NCBI RefSeq assembly: GCF_037975245.1
Contig: NC_092565.1
Span: 11,216,499 to 11,280,498, forward strand
Origin: Apostichopus japonicus
Taxonomy: Eukaryota; Echinodermata; Holothuroidea; Aspidochirotida; Stichopodidae
Direction: 5' to 3'
Length of the DNA stretch: 64,000 bases
The position numbers were made by a program, and so were the translations under genes. This document shows positions 53,401 through 64,000 of this stretch, one piece after another (position 1 is the stretch's first letter; each line of letters begins with the position of its first letter). The notes under the pieces were generated by a model that was given only the letters and a program-made list of their open reading frames with translations, did no database searches and was not told the origin of the DNA.

Positions 53401-56400
53401 ACGTCACACCCATGACGAATGACACTTTACGAGAAAATAAACATTTAGGAAGTGGAGAAGGGATGTATTACATGATCTAGGAGATACTATAATTTGATTT
53501 TTATACAGCGCTTTACACCAGTGATAGGTCCCAAAGTGCTTTACAGACGTTATATTACCGCTGGTCAATGATAACTTGTCCCAGAGACAATCCCTCCAGT
53601 CGGCAGCAGTTATATACTGCGCCCAATGACAAGTTACCTCACAGGTACCCATATAACCCCTGGGTGAAGGGAGGCAAGTGAGATAAAGATACAGCAAAAA
53701 TGTTATATATTATCATCATTCATCTCTACAAACCTATGGAACCTTCCAGCACATTTTAGTTTCATTTTCAGAGCACTGAGAGTCAACTGGCACTTCCTTA
53801 GTCAGCAGAATATTAATATTAGATCAAATTTAACTTTCATCCTCAAACCATTTTCAATGAATAATAGCAAACTATGCAGGAATCTCGACTGTAGTTTACA
53901 CTACATCAACAAACACGGCACCATTACCACCATTCTGAAAATGTAATTTGTTTTTGTTTTTGCATGTAGCATTTTTAATTATTCTTAACATATGTCATGA
54001 TTTATTATCATGTAATATTTTTTTAATCACAAACTTTCTTAATTACTGTAGAATGACATGCTATGAAAACAAACACATCTTTTCTTTTAAGCTTTCATTC
54101 CCAATCACCCAACCACCAGTCCTTCAGTGAGAAATACATCAACTTTCAAAGAACATTTAAAATCATTTTGTTTCCACGACTACAAGGTTTTTTGGAAGGG
54201 TGAATAGGCTAGCACAAAGTCACATTCGGTTCACTGCAGAATATACTGTATATATGTGTCAGTCTTTCATTATGCTTGTACTGCTTTTCATCTGGATTAC
54301 AACATGGACATATTCTCAATGTGTCTCAAAAAGTCCACTCAGAATTATAAATGAATGAATAAATGAATAAATAAAAAATGAAATATATAAGTAATAGATA
54401 AATAACATAAATTAAAAAAAAAACAATTCAACCAAGTAAAAGCAGAGTTGTGTTTTCCATACCAATATTTTTCCTCTCCAATTGGAAAAACAAGACAACT
54501 GTCACAGGAAAGGAAACAGAAACGATTTTGCCGTGACCCTTTGTTCACATGTGAACCATAATCGTTTCCATCACTAATTCTAAACGGAAATGTTTTTCTT
54601 TTATTTGCATTTAAGAGTAGGATATGGATATCCTTATGGATAAAATCAACATTCAGTTGAAAACCCAGGGTTGCAATTAATAACCTCTATACACACAAGT
54701 AACTATTAATTATCAATTTGATCTGTGGAAAATATTATGCTGGCTGTAATATGCCATTCTGCTATCTGCGAGAATGAAAGAGTTCAAAATGAGATAATGT
54801 TTGTACCAAATGTAACAGGAAACAATTTCCTTTGAATAGTTTCAAATTATCAACTCACCATCATAACATCGTGAAGTTACTATTTTTACACTTAGGTAGA
54901 GAATGTTTAAGATCCATGGGCACCTACACTTTCTGTCAACCATGCATCACAGTATGAGTTGGCTTGAACTCTGATTTCCACCATTTTTAATAGGGTTGTT
55001 GTACTCACCACATGTCTTTCATTAATAATTTAATAATACAATCAATACTTGTATCAGATTCATTACTGCTTCCCTTCTTGAGATATAGTGTTCACAAGGG
55101 TTTCCGTTTGACCTCTGGTGACCCTAAATGACTTTTTGACCTCCACCAAAACAATAGGGTTCTAATCAATATGGGGCATCCACATGTATGCCAATTATGA
55201 GATCCATCAAGGTTACACTTCTTGAGAGATATCGTGTTCACAAGCGGCCATCACACACGACCACCATCGCATTGATTCCTTCTGCCTTCGGCAAAGAATC
55301 CAAAAATAAATACTTCTTATACCGTAGGATATGTATACCTAAGTAGACACACAATCAGGTCTGATTCTTAAATTAATAATTTGAATATTCAGATATCAGG
55401 ACAAACTATTACACTACATCCCATGGTTTAGTTGTTCTTCAACATTAACTTAGGATTAGAGTGCAGAAGGGTAGGGCTGCAAATATTAATTCAAGAGTTT
55501 GAAAACTGGACACTGTTTGGGGCATCCAGAGCAGGCATAAAAACTGAATATATTTCCCAACATCAAGAGCAAACAAACCTCACATCCAACATCTTATTAA
55601 AATGAAACTTTTTCGTCTGCAACTTTTTCATGAATTGACATAATCTTGGACATTGAGAAATAGATCTCCTTTCCAGCTGTTCAATGTAACAATGGTTACA
55701 ATGTACTGTAGGGAGACAAGGGCCTACACCCTGTACTTAAATGGTTAGGACTTCATAGTACAACTCATGCAGGTACTGTAAACTTTCAACTTTGGAAGTC
55801 TCAAGTAGTGTCCTAGAGTTCACAGAGAGCTGACATTAAATTGAAGAGATCGAACCTGCTTTTACCCGTTTCTCATTATCTTAACTTTGACAAGGAGATC
55901 TAGTAATTACTGCAATTATATTAAACAAACATTTCTGTTCACATGGCAAGTATCTTCTCTCCTTTGCTATCTAAATAACTTACTTTCTTACTTGTAACAC
56001 ACACACATACAAGCATATATATACCTATACATACATACGAACACACAGGACAGAAAAGTGCACAAATTAGACAGCGCCCCTGATAACAGATCAGGAGATG
56101 CAGTTCCCAGACTAGTCCAGGTACCAACAAATTTAGGCTAGTTCAATACCAAAAGTTACATCACTGAAACAAGAAAGAATACGATACTATATTTCAATTT
56201 TTATTAAGTCCTACCTGTACTAGACATTGTCCTTAAATTTCCAAAAAGAACTTACCACGGTGCATTAGAAATAATTCCCTGTGTGCTGATGAAACAGATC
56301 AGTTGCAAGTGTGGAAATTAGTTTTTACTTCCTCGAAGCAATTCAGAGAACTAATCCTGTTTCAACGTATGCATGATAGCAACTCAAGTCACTGTATACT

Positions 56401-59400
56401 AGGTACCCGTGGATACAGAATGAAAGTAAAGCAGGGTATACTGCTTTCGAAACCCAATCAATAATGAAGGTACATTAAGTGGATGGTTTCACATTACTGT
56501 TGTAAAGTAGAATTATATGAGAGTGTACTTTATTGACCGACCTTCAATTCAGTTTGAATATTAATTATAAAAAAATAAAAGAAATAAACCAGTGTGAAGA
56601 TCCTCCCAATGATTACAGTATATGCAGAACAAACTTTGAAATAGTTTACTTATTCTGGTTGGGGGGTAGAGGGTTGGGGCAGAGCAGTGTTTAAGTGTTA
56701 TTGAAATTTTAGTACTCTTCACTTATTTCCAAAATTTGTAGGTCAGATGGGAGAGTACATTCCTTGGAATACTCATAGGAGTCCCATCAAAGTAACTGCA
56801 TAATTGTCAGTCAACATTCAATCACAAACCTAATAAGCGTTAACTTACACACATTAAGAACAAACTTGTGTTGATGATGGGATGGGCTTTATTCAAGGTT
56901 TTACTAAGAAGGAAGTAGATAGAATGGAGACTATCCCCTTGTAATAAACTTCCTGTCAAATCCATCACTTCACCTTTAACAAAGAAACTAAAGACCTTGA
57001 CGACAAAGACCTCTTGTAAATACACAGGAATCAAAAGTAAAATTCATAGTCGGGAGCAGTTGATAGAAAGAGCTCACATTCATTTGTTCCGAGCACATAA
57101 CGGTCTCAGTGAAATCAACAACTATATCAAACCGTATGTCATGTAGCCTGTAGTATTGTATTGACTGAGTAATCTCAAAAATCTTGAAGCTAAACAATTA
57201 CCTAAATAACTACTTTATTACTATCACAGTATATAGGATATATAAATTTATAGACCAAAAAAAAAAAAGGCCTGTATGAATACAAGCTATTAACACCCTT
57301 GAAAAGGCAGTATAAAGTGGTTAAATATTAACAGTGTGTAAACTTTCAGATCCAGTTGTCGAGTGTTTGTTAATTACGATGCATGCATCAATTCACTTCA
57401 CTTTTTACAATAACAATGCAAATTACAAAACAGAACAGATCTGCAATCTGGCAAAATGGAGGTCCTTCCAGTTTCAATCTGAGGACAAAGCAGGAGCGCA
57501 ACCACATTTATCCTGTCACCTATGAATTATTAGACAGACAGATAGACAGACAGACAAGTTAATTGTAATGTCATACTCATCCCATCACTAGTGACTTAGA
57601 CACATGTACAATAGCTCACATATGGACACATACGGTCAATGCACACACTGACAAGGGAATACAATGGAAAGAAACAATGTATGCCATCAATTGGCATATA
57701 TAGTAAGAAAGGTTGACAGACAGACAGACAGACAGCATATTTAATATCATTCTTGTCAATCACCAGTGAATAAATACACATAGTTCCTCACATTGACAAG
57801 GGAATACAATGGAACATAACAATGTAGGTCATGGATATCTATGGTGAGAAAGACAGACAGATAATTAAACAATAGCCTATGTAGTAAGTATCCATGCAAA
57901 ATGCTACTAAAGTGCTATCTAGGCCTACATTCACGGTAGACATCCTACAAACTTAAGTTATTCACAGGACTTTCTTTTCGAGGTATCAGTTCACCTTTTT
58001 TCAGATGCTTTCTCTGATCAAGTCACTTTACGTAACAGCAACTCTTTTCCCGAAACCTTTCGAACTTCTACCACTCTGATGCAGCTTGCCAATGATCTTG
58101 TCATTCTTGGAAACCAGTAACCATGGAAATAGTCACAACCAAAAATAGTGAGGAATCTTTGGCCAATATATTGCACCAACCGAGACGGAGGGAGACTGAA
58201 AGAATCTGTTAACATGCGATGATGTATTTGACTGAACCCATGAAAAAGTTTCATACCGCACAGAAATACTTACAAACATCTGAACAACAAACGTGTGACA
58301 GAACATATTTCACTTACGGACGGAAACAGTACAAACAATGCAAAGAGACCTTACCTACAACTGAATCAACACTACAGACGTCTTACCCTCGGTCACCACA
58401 TTCAAAGTCAACATACTTGAGTACTGTTCATAATATCACATGATCCACTGTACCGCAGGGGAATAACCATAATAATAATTTATTTTAAGTGCACAATATC
58501 AACATAAACGTTATCACAGGCACTATAATACAAACAATAGGTAACAGAAAAGCAAAATAAATTAGTACACTTTGTAGGTTATATGCACATCTAGTGGTAT
58601 CATTAAACATTTTGCACAAATAATTAACACACATGGTTGCCCTTGGTTATTAAAATTAGAACACCATGATTCACAACGAGGCAATTAGCATATTAACATA
58701 TCGATATACATACATGCTACTAACCTAACTGTACTTATAACAATTTAACAGAAATTCCTACCAAGAACACACTATATTGAAAACGCGAGCTAACTATAAA
58801 AGTGCCTCCTGCAATCCTATGTGAAGTCATAGTGCCACTGGGATCTGAAAACCTTTACTTTACCTCTGTTTTTGTTTACATATTTATAAGATGGACTATT
58901 TAATAGTGTTAACCCTGAAACCAATGTCACCATTATATCCATGTTATCAGCTGCAATATTTTGGATTCAGCAAATCCATCTCCATTATAGAAAATGACAA
59001 TTTTAATAAATACAGAAAAGCAATACAAAAAACAAAAAAATAGATTTAGGTACATGTTGCTCAATGATATCATGTTAAGACTTGATCAAGTCTTCAACCT
59101 TGCATGTTTAGAAATTATATTAAATCCACCATATCATCCTAAAGGGAATAAGATTTTTCTTTACTGTTTTGGGGAAGCTGTTCATGACAGAAGCCTCTAT
59201 AAAATCAATGATGGTTGAGTTGGTGTCTCCTTGAATGGGAGAGTGACGGAGTGGATTTTAACATACACGGCACACCGATGACCACCTGTGGGAGAAATAT
59301 GCAGGAAAACATCCTAGCTGAACTCACCTTCTTTGATTTTGGTCGAGGTAATTCATCGATTGTGAAGGTTGGAGTTTTCTGTGCGGTGGCCGCGCTCTGT

Positions 59401-59692
59401 TCTCATGTTGGGCCATACCATTGGTATAATGGTGGCCAGATGGTGGGATTTCTTGGAGGGATACTGCTTTGGTGGGTGGTCTTCCAAAATGGTGACTCCC
59501 TGGCATGAAACCATTTGGCGATGCAATTCCTCTTCTCTGATTGGTCAACACGACGTCGGGCGGCTGGCCGTGGATGGCTCCCGTGTCAGACAGGGCTGGC
59601 GAATCCACTCCTCTTTTGGTGAAACCCGGAGATGAAGATGCGCTCCCGGGAGAGGGAGGCCGCACCGCTATTGGTCTGATCAGTCCCTTTGG
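47173..59692 (-). CDS. lzts2-like: LZTS2-like coiled-coil protein (FEZ1 domain), amino-terminal part missing
   Basis: Exons 59692-59328, 53334-53106, 51246-51070 and 48585-47173 join in frame to 727 residues plus a stop at 47175-47173. The first exon opens PKGLIRPIAVRPPSPGS, resembling the LIRPTAF block of LZTS2, then Ser/Pro-rich disordered sequence. The third exon (ELEAQLAGLRQVMEQNEES through EDKRQEWQKEF) and the start of the fourth (QVLQLEQENTRLRQ) match the start of the FEZ1 coiled coil. The end (LIWQREKTQVLQYQKQLQ, NYMQMGQKNHKLEREVQQL) closely follows the LZTS2 end. LZTS proteins are cytoplasmic, cytoskeleton- or centrosome-associated regulators; LZTS2 restrains beta-catenin nuclear signalling and severing by katanin. 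Upstream exon(s) with the start codon were not found. LZTS1, LZTS3 and N4BP3 are the related alternatives. Confidence 0.85.
48423..48453 (+). repeat. ACT trinucleotide repeat coding for poly-Ser
   Basis: ACT repeats on the plus strand, interrupted by one ACC, read as AGT serine codons on the minus strand inside the LZTS2-like exon (SGSSSSSGSSSSS). Likely length-variable. Confidence 0.85.
49031..49497. mobile_element. Candidate miniature inverted-repeat transposon in an LZTS2-like intron
   Basis: Starts CAGGGATGAGACTGAGCCG and ends CGGAAGAGTCTCATGCCTG, imperfect 19-bp inverted ends. ACTACT lies directly outside both ends; the full 8-bp flanks do not match. Internally it shares the GGGGGTGTCCCCCTCCCCTTT foldback with the element at 12407-12776. 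Its right half has A runs and an ATAA repeat. Confidence 0.7.
50417..50473. repeat. AT dinucleotide microsatellite
   Basis: Long run of TA repeats with two small interruptions, in an intron of the LZTS2-like gene. Confidence 0.95.
51070..51246 (-). CDS. lzts2-like: LZTS2-like exon, start of FEZ1 coiled coil
   Basis: Acceptor caactcgcag; donor AGACAG|gtaaga. 59 codons, phase 0 at both ends, with heptad-like spacing from ELEAQLAGLRQVMEQNEES to ADMEQSLQRQ. Confidence 0.87.
51905..52150 (+). repeat. Degenerate tandem repeat around CAGACCTG
   Basis: The motif CAGACCTG(T/C)(T/C)TG(T/C), with partner GTCCATAT, recurs about seven times at irregular 35-50-bp spacing in the intron between LZTS2-like exons. 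The copies are diverged. Confidence 0.65.
53106..53334 (-). CDS. lzts2-like: LZTS2-like exon, linker before the coiled coil
   Basis: Acceptor ctttctgcag; donor ATTCAG|gtatgg. It encodes RSQPPQLEKRGRSYSHSS and a Ser-rich stretch, ending in the acidic IIEEISTDEESPALRNRIQ that leads into the coiled coil. Confidence 0.82.
53495..53690. repeat. Likely dispersed repeat (CGCTTTACA type)
   Basis: Contains TACAGCGCTTTACACCAGTG followed by CCCAAAGTGCTTTACAGACG, a paired motif I associate with repeats common in marine invertebrate genomes. Only one copy is in the window, so the call rests on recognition, not on copy number. Confidence 0.45.
53698..59327 (-). other. lzts2-like: Large LZTS2-like intron, remainder
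   Basis: No further exon is needed, since the phases of the flanking exons match. It contains an AATG/AATA simple repeat at about 54346-54380 and the tandem repeat at 57533-57855. The longest frames (under 100 codons) have no recognisable domain. Confidence 0.55.
57533..57855 (+). repeat. Diverged tandem duplication with GACA microsatellites
   Basis: Two units, about 57533-57714 and 57715-57855. Each begins with a GACA repeat and contains TGACAAGGGAATACAATGGA followed by AACAATGTA. The second unit is shorter. Confidence 0.75.
59328..59692 (-). CDS. lzts2-like: LZTS2-like exon, Pro/Ser-rich N-terminal region
   Basis: Acceptor tctctcttccag in phase 0; donor AGAAG|gtgagt in phase 2. 121 codons rich in Pro, Ser, Gly and His with PPSPGSASSSP-type segments, predicted disordered. 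The in-phase start without Met shows that a further upstream exon exists. Confidence 0.82.
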
Positions 59693-62600
59693 CTGGAAGA
59701 GAGAAAGAAGGATGAAACGTTTGAATCAGACAAGATGAGAATAATAATAATAATAATGTTCAAAGAAAGAAGGGTGGGAGATTAACCCTGAAAGTAGGTG
59801 TGTCTGATGGCTGCGCTGCTGCTATTCAAGAAGGTAACAAATTCAACTAGACCATGTTCGAATGAAGCCAGACCAGTCCATTTTAGTTTGGGTGTCACAA
59901 CTGCAACGGCAAGACCATGGTTACTAAATCCAATGAACTCCTGGACTGGATATGAGCAGGAATCTCATGAAATCTAACCCCTCAGAAAGACATGTGTGAG
60001 CCAAGACCATATCACAGTACTAGCTTGTTTCAACCTATTCAAAATCCTTTAAAACTATTATGACATTCAAAGCTAGAAGTCTCCAAATTAGGATGTATGG
60101 TTGGTAAGCCTGTCATTGTGCCACTTACCTTTTGAAAGGTAATGTTCTTCCCATTGGTTGTCTACATAATCCTAAGCTTACTATCAGATGAGATTTGTGG
60201 AGACCAAAGGAAACTGGCTTCAACTTACAAATCTGGGTAAAAGGGTCTTCTTAACAATGGCAAAAAGTGAAAAGTATAATACATCTCTGCATGTTCTTTT
60301 TAATGGCGCATGTATATACAAACAATGTGTGTAGTGTTAACAAAGCTAGGATCACATGATATAAACAAGGATCCTCAACTGACCTAATTTAATTTAACTT
60401 CATCAAAAATGGCAATGATGGAATTTTTCCAATATGTCATCGACAAGGGAAGAAATATGACTCATATAACAAAACAATATAAGGGTTATGCACGTGCGGC
60501 TACATACGTTCTTTCTATATAAACAGTTCTACAATGGATGTGACCCCTTACAAGGAGTACTCAGAAATGAAAGTTCAGTAATGTATTTAAGGGATTTGGT
60601 ACATCCCCATCAGCTATTGATCCACTTGACTTCTCATCGAGGAACTTGGCATTCCACGTTGCTATGAGTATCATGCAGACATCGTCCACAGACCATATAT
60701 ACAGTAGAGCTCTATCACTGTACCGGTGGTACTACCAGCATGATGCGGTAAAACGAATATTACAATGAGTGAACAACATTTTGAGTCCAAGCCTGGGGTA
60801 CAGGGTTGATCAATATTAAATAAAGAAGTATAGTATATTAACTGAAGAGAAGCCACATATGTTTTGCATTAGTTGCATTGCGTGTCTTCTGTCAAGGCAT
60901 TAGATTATGTTTGCTGATTCTGGATGATCAGCGAGGTTGGGTTGGCAAGGGTCGTAGATCAAAAAATGTCTTCAAATGTTTTTTTTTGTGTCAGATTCTT
61001 AGTAAAAGTAATATGAAATTTAAAGCATCTCACATGAGTAATTTCATGTGGATTCAGCATAATTGACATTATTTGGTTTGTTTTGATGGGATGGGAAAAC
61101 ATCCAATTTTCAGAGTGGGGGTGTCAGGGAGGAACAATTAAGGATATAACACCAATCCATTCATTAATCTACCATCAGTCCTCTGTTTGTATCTTGGAGT
61201 CTATGAGTATGTTCAAGAACTGCCACTACAGGGAATCCTTTGTTTAAATTTTGCAAGCAAAGTTTGAGGTTTGTCTCATTCATTGAAGTCTACAAAAAAA
61301 AACATAACCAAAATGGAAAATACAAGGATTCTGTGTACAAAAAAATAATATTGCAAACATTTGCTGAACAATTAATTGTGTTTTTTTTAAAAAAATTTAT
61401 GGTTCCCATTATCAGATATATCGTTTTCTGGTCTAAGAAAATCTTTCTGCTTGGCAGATATCTTGATATTGTTGTTGAATTTTAATATTCATATTTTCTG
61501 AATTTTTATGTTTTTTTGAAAATTGTTACCAAACTTTTTAAAATATTTGCCTCACTGGCATGTATGCTCATATACTTGATCAAACACTTGATCAAGTCTC
61601 TTTCCTGAAGGACCCCAGGGCATCCTAGGATTCCTAGGGGTCGAACAGGGTCACTCCCATTATACTCATATTCAAATCTCTTTAGGTAAGTTTTTAACAC
61701 TTTATAGCGAGCGATAAAATGGTAAATGACAACAATTTGGTGCATGAAACATTGCCAATTATTTATCAAAAATCTGAAACATTTGAGATCAAACAATATG
61801 TTTATTTTCTTTAAGTTTTTCACTTTTACAGATTATTTTCATATGTATATATAAGCAGTGTCAAGCCTGACAAAACCAAGAGGCTGTGATAGTAGATGTA
61901 ACTACTTTACTTTCAGGATATTCCATTTTCTTTGCTTCCAACCTGCAAAATTAAAGTTACTAGAAGGAACACATTGGTGGATAACATTAGCTGGTTGGAG
62001 CTAGAAATGAGGATAAGAACCTTTGACCCAATCTGAGGGGAATACAGAAGAACAGTTTTGTTCAATAATAACCTTAAAAAAATTAAAAATGAAAAAGATA
62101 CATAGAAGAAGGATTAAAGCAAACAGAAAAAGCAAAAAAATACTGAAATAAGGAGAGCAACAAACTCTTGAAGGATTTAACACTCTAGTCTTGACTGCCT
62201 GCTGAGTCGTGTACTTGGGTCTGTTATTTCTGTCCCCACTCTGGAGAGATTATACTCAGAAAAGGCACAAAGTATCCAGCGCCCATAAAAGGATTGCCTT
62301 TTATTTTACCGCCAGCAGGCTACTTTTGTAAGCTGCCAGGTTCCAGAGCGCACCGGTGGAAATTCAACACCTGACTAACTTTACCAGATCTTCTGTTTGA
62401 CTTCTAGATTTCAAGGTGAATAACACTATCTCAAAGGAGACTATTGTGCCTTTATGCTAACATCAGAAGGCGGTAACAGCATCGTTCCCACGGTTGTACG
62501 TACACCAATAAGATTGCCAATTATTAGCTATCATTATTATTATTTTTATTCAGTTAGGAATTCATTTGATTTCACCCTCATTTCATTTAACAAGATAGAG

Positions 62601-64000
62601 AGCGCCGGTAAATTTTTACCTTGGCAGCTCTAGATTGGCAATAAGACTAATGATTAACTGTACAAATGGACTTCAATTTCAAATTTTTACACCCAAAAAA
62701 AGGAATGGTCATTGAATCCTGTTGGGAAATATAGCAGGCTTGTAACTTGGAAGGTTTCAACAAATACTTCCCTTTGGCAAGCAACTATATTAAAAAATAA
62801 TACTTACGATCAAAAAAGAAGAAAAAAGTGTATATTTTAACCTGCACGTTTCATACTGGGTCAAGTTTGAGCTGGCAATATGGAGATGACCGAATAGCAT
62901 TACGTGTGTTATCAGAGAGCATGGATGAATACTGTGCTGTAAACACTGATATGTTATCTAAATGCATTATAATACAAATCATCTTTCCAGGTAAAGGACC
63001 CCACCCCACTGCACCCCTACTCTCCCTCCGAATCCACTCTCAAAGGGCCAATGTGGTAATACAACCTTCAACAATGCTATGAAGAGTTGTTTTGTTTTCT
63101 ATATGCCATCATTGTAGTCTAGTTTAATGAATATTCAAATTATGCAAATTATACATCAGACCAGATCGTCACACGCACTAACTATGAGACGGTAGTGCGA
63201 AACAAATATAAATGTACCAGCAAATTAATTTAGTAGTATTTTATCTCCACCAGACAGTTGGATGTACAGTTTTAATTACATATATTCATTCTAGCATAAC
63301 CAACAAAATATCTACAGGTTTTTTTATAGTACACTTAAATAAATCAAAAATATTTTATGTGAATCCGGTGTTTCTTGAGAAAGTTGTTTTGACTTCAGTA
63401 CGTCGAGAGACATTTCGACCAGAACACATTTTACCAGCATCCGCACTAACTGAAGGGAAAAATTCCATTCTCTCAGTATCTAGAGACATATCATCTACTG
63501 GACCCAAGTCATTGCATTTAATTTCTAAGCCCACCATTCACCATATTCACTCTGAATACTTACTGACCAATGCCCTGTAAGAACTCTGAGAAAGCTTTTC
63601 TTTTCTAAGAAAATGCACTTAGCAAGTTTTCTTTACTTGAAAAAACAATGATTTAATTCCTGATCCTCTCTCTATATATATACTTGGAGTAGCCTAAGCT
63701 ATTTACAACTGCTATGAATGTGTGGTAAGCTGCTCAAGGAGTATTCTGTATATGTTGAAGTTTTGATTTCAAAATCCAACACTTTTCTCAAGATTTAAAC
63801 AACTCTTGGGCTTTATACAAAGCAATCAAACAGGCAGTTCTTAGTCTTAAAATTCTTTTCCAACCGGCGGAAAATGTTGTACGCGCAACCTTTAAACGAT
63901 GAATTATTTAAAAAATTCATTCTGATCAGTTTACTCATCATTCTTTGTATTAACATTGTTCTTCACATTGAAACAATTTTTTTACTCCCTATGATTGGTA
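59693..64000. other. Upstream part of the LZTS2-like locus, no firm gene
   Basis: The missing 5' exon(s) of the LZTS2-like gene should lie here or beyond the window. I could not find an exon encoding the expected conserved block just before LIRPIA. A stretch at 63355-63580 is open on both strands with plausible splice-like borders, but is unassigned. Confidence 0.5.

Noticed and set aside
61900-61950. Possible LZTS2-like upstream exon after ttttgcag
   Set aside because: The phase-0 reading gives no sequence resembling the conserved LZTS2 block, and the donor is poor.

Overview
The window is animal (metazoan) nuclear DNA: AT-rich, with long introns, small exons with GT-AG sites, many microsatellites and many small DNA transposons. 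The gene set (an SRSF10-type splicing factor, a WBP1/WBP1L-type membrane protein, an LZTS2-type coiled-coil protein) fits an invertebrate. A marine deuterostome such as an echinoderm is my best guess, but nothing in the sequence proves it.

Layout. 1-3593: no recognisable gene. 3602-5942: an intact-looking non-autonomous hAT-type transposon with an 8-bp target duplication. 6130-11216 (minus): a complete five-exon SRSF10-like gene. Its second intron has the exact 5' splice site and branch site of a U12-type (minor) intron, but appears to end in AT. 11660-14170: a nest of hAT-type miniature elements and a long homopurine tract just upstream of that gene. 14171-18430: intergenic. 18431-29118 (plus): a five-exon WBP1/WBP1L-like gene, divergent from the SR gene. 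19149-21276, in its first intron: a duplicated 0.33-0.38-kb repeat. 29119-35977: its probable 3' UTR plus intergenic sequence. 36110-39772 (minus): a six-exon gene for a 165-residue, cysteine-containing secreted protein that I do not recognise. 40125-40447: another hAT-type miniature element with a perfect 8-bp duplication. 47173-59692 (minus): four consecutive in-phase exons covering most of an LZTS2-like (FEZ1-domain) protein; its amino-terminal exon(s) were not found. 59693-64000: no firm gene.

The genes do not form an operon. Two links stand out. SRSF10 in vertebrates carries a minor intron used in autoregulation, and the same architecture is visible here. WBP1L and LZTS2 map to the same human band (10q24), so their closeness here may be old linkage.

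All gene models come from reading splice sites and reading frames by eye. No alignment or transcript data were used.
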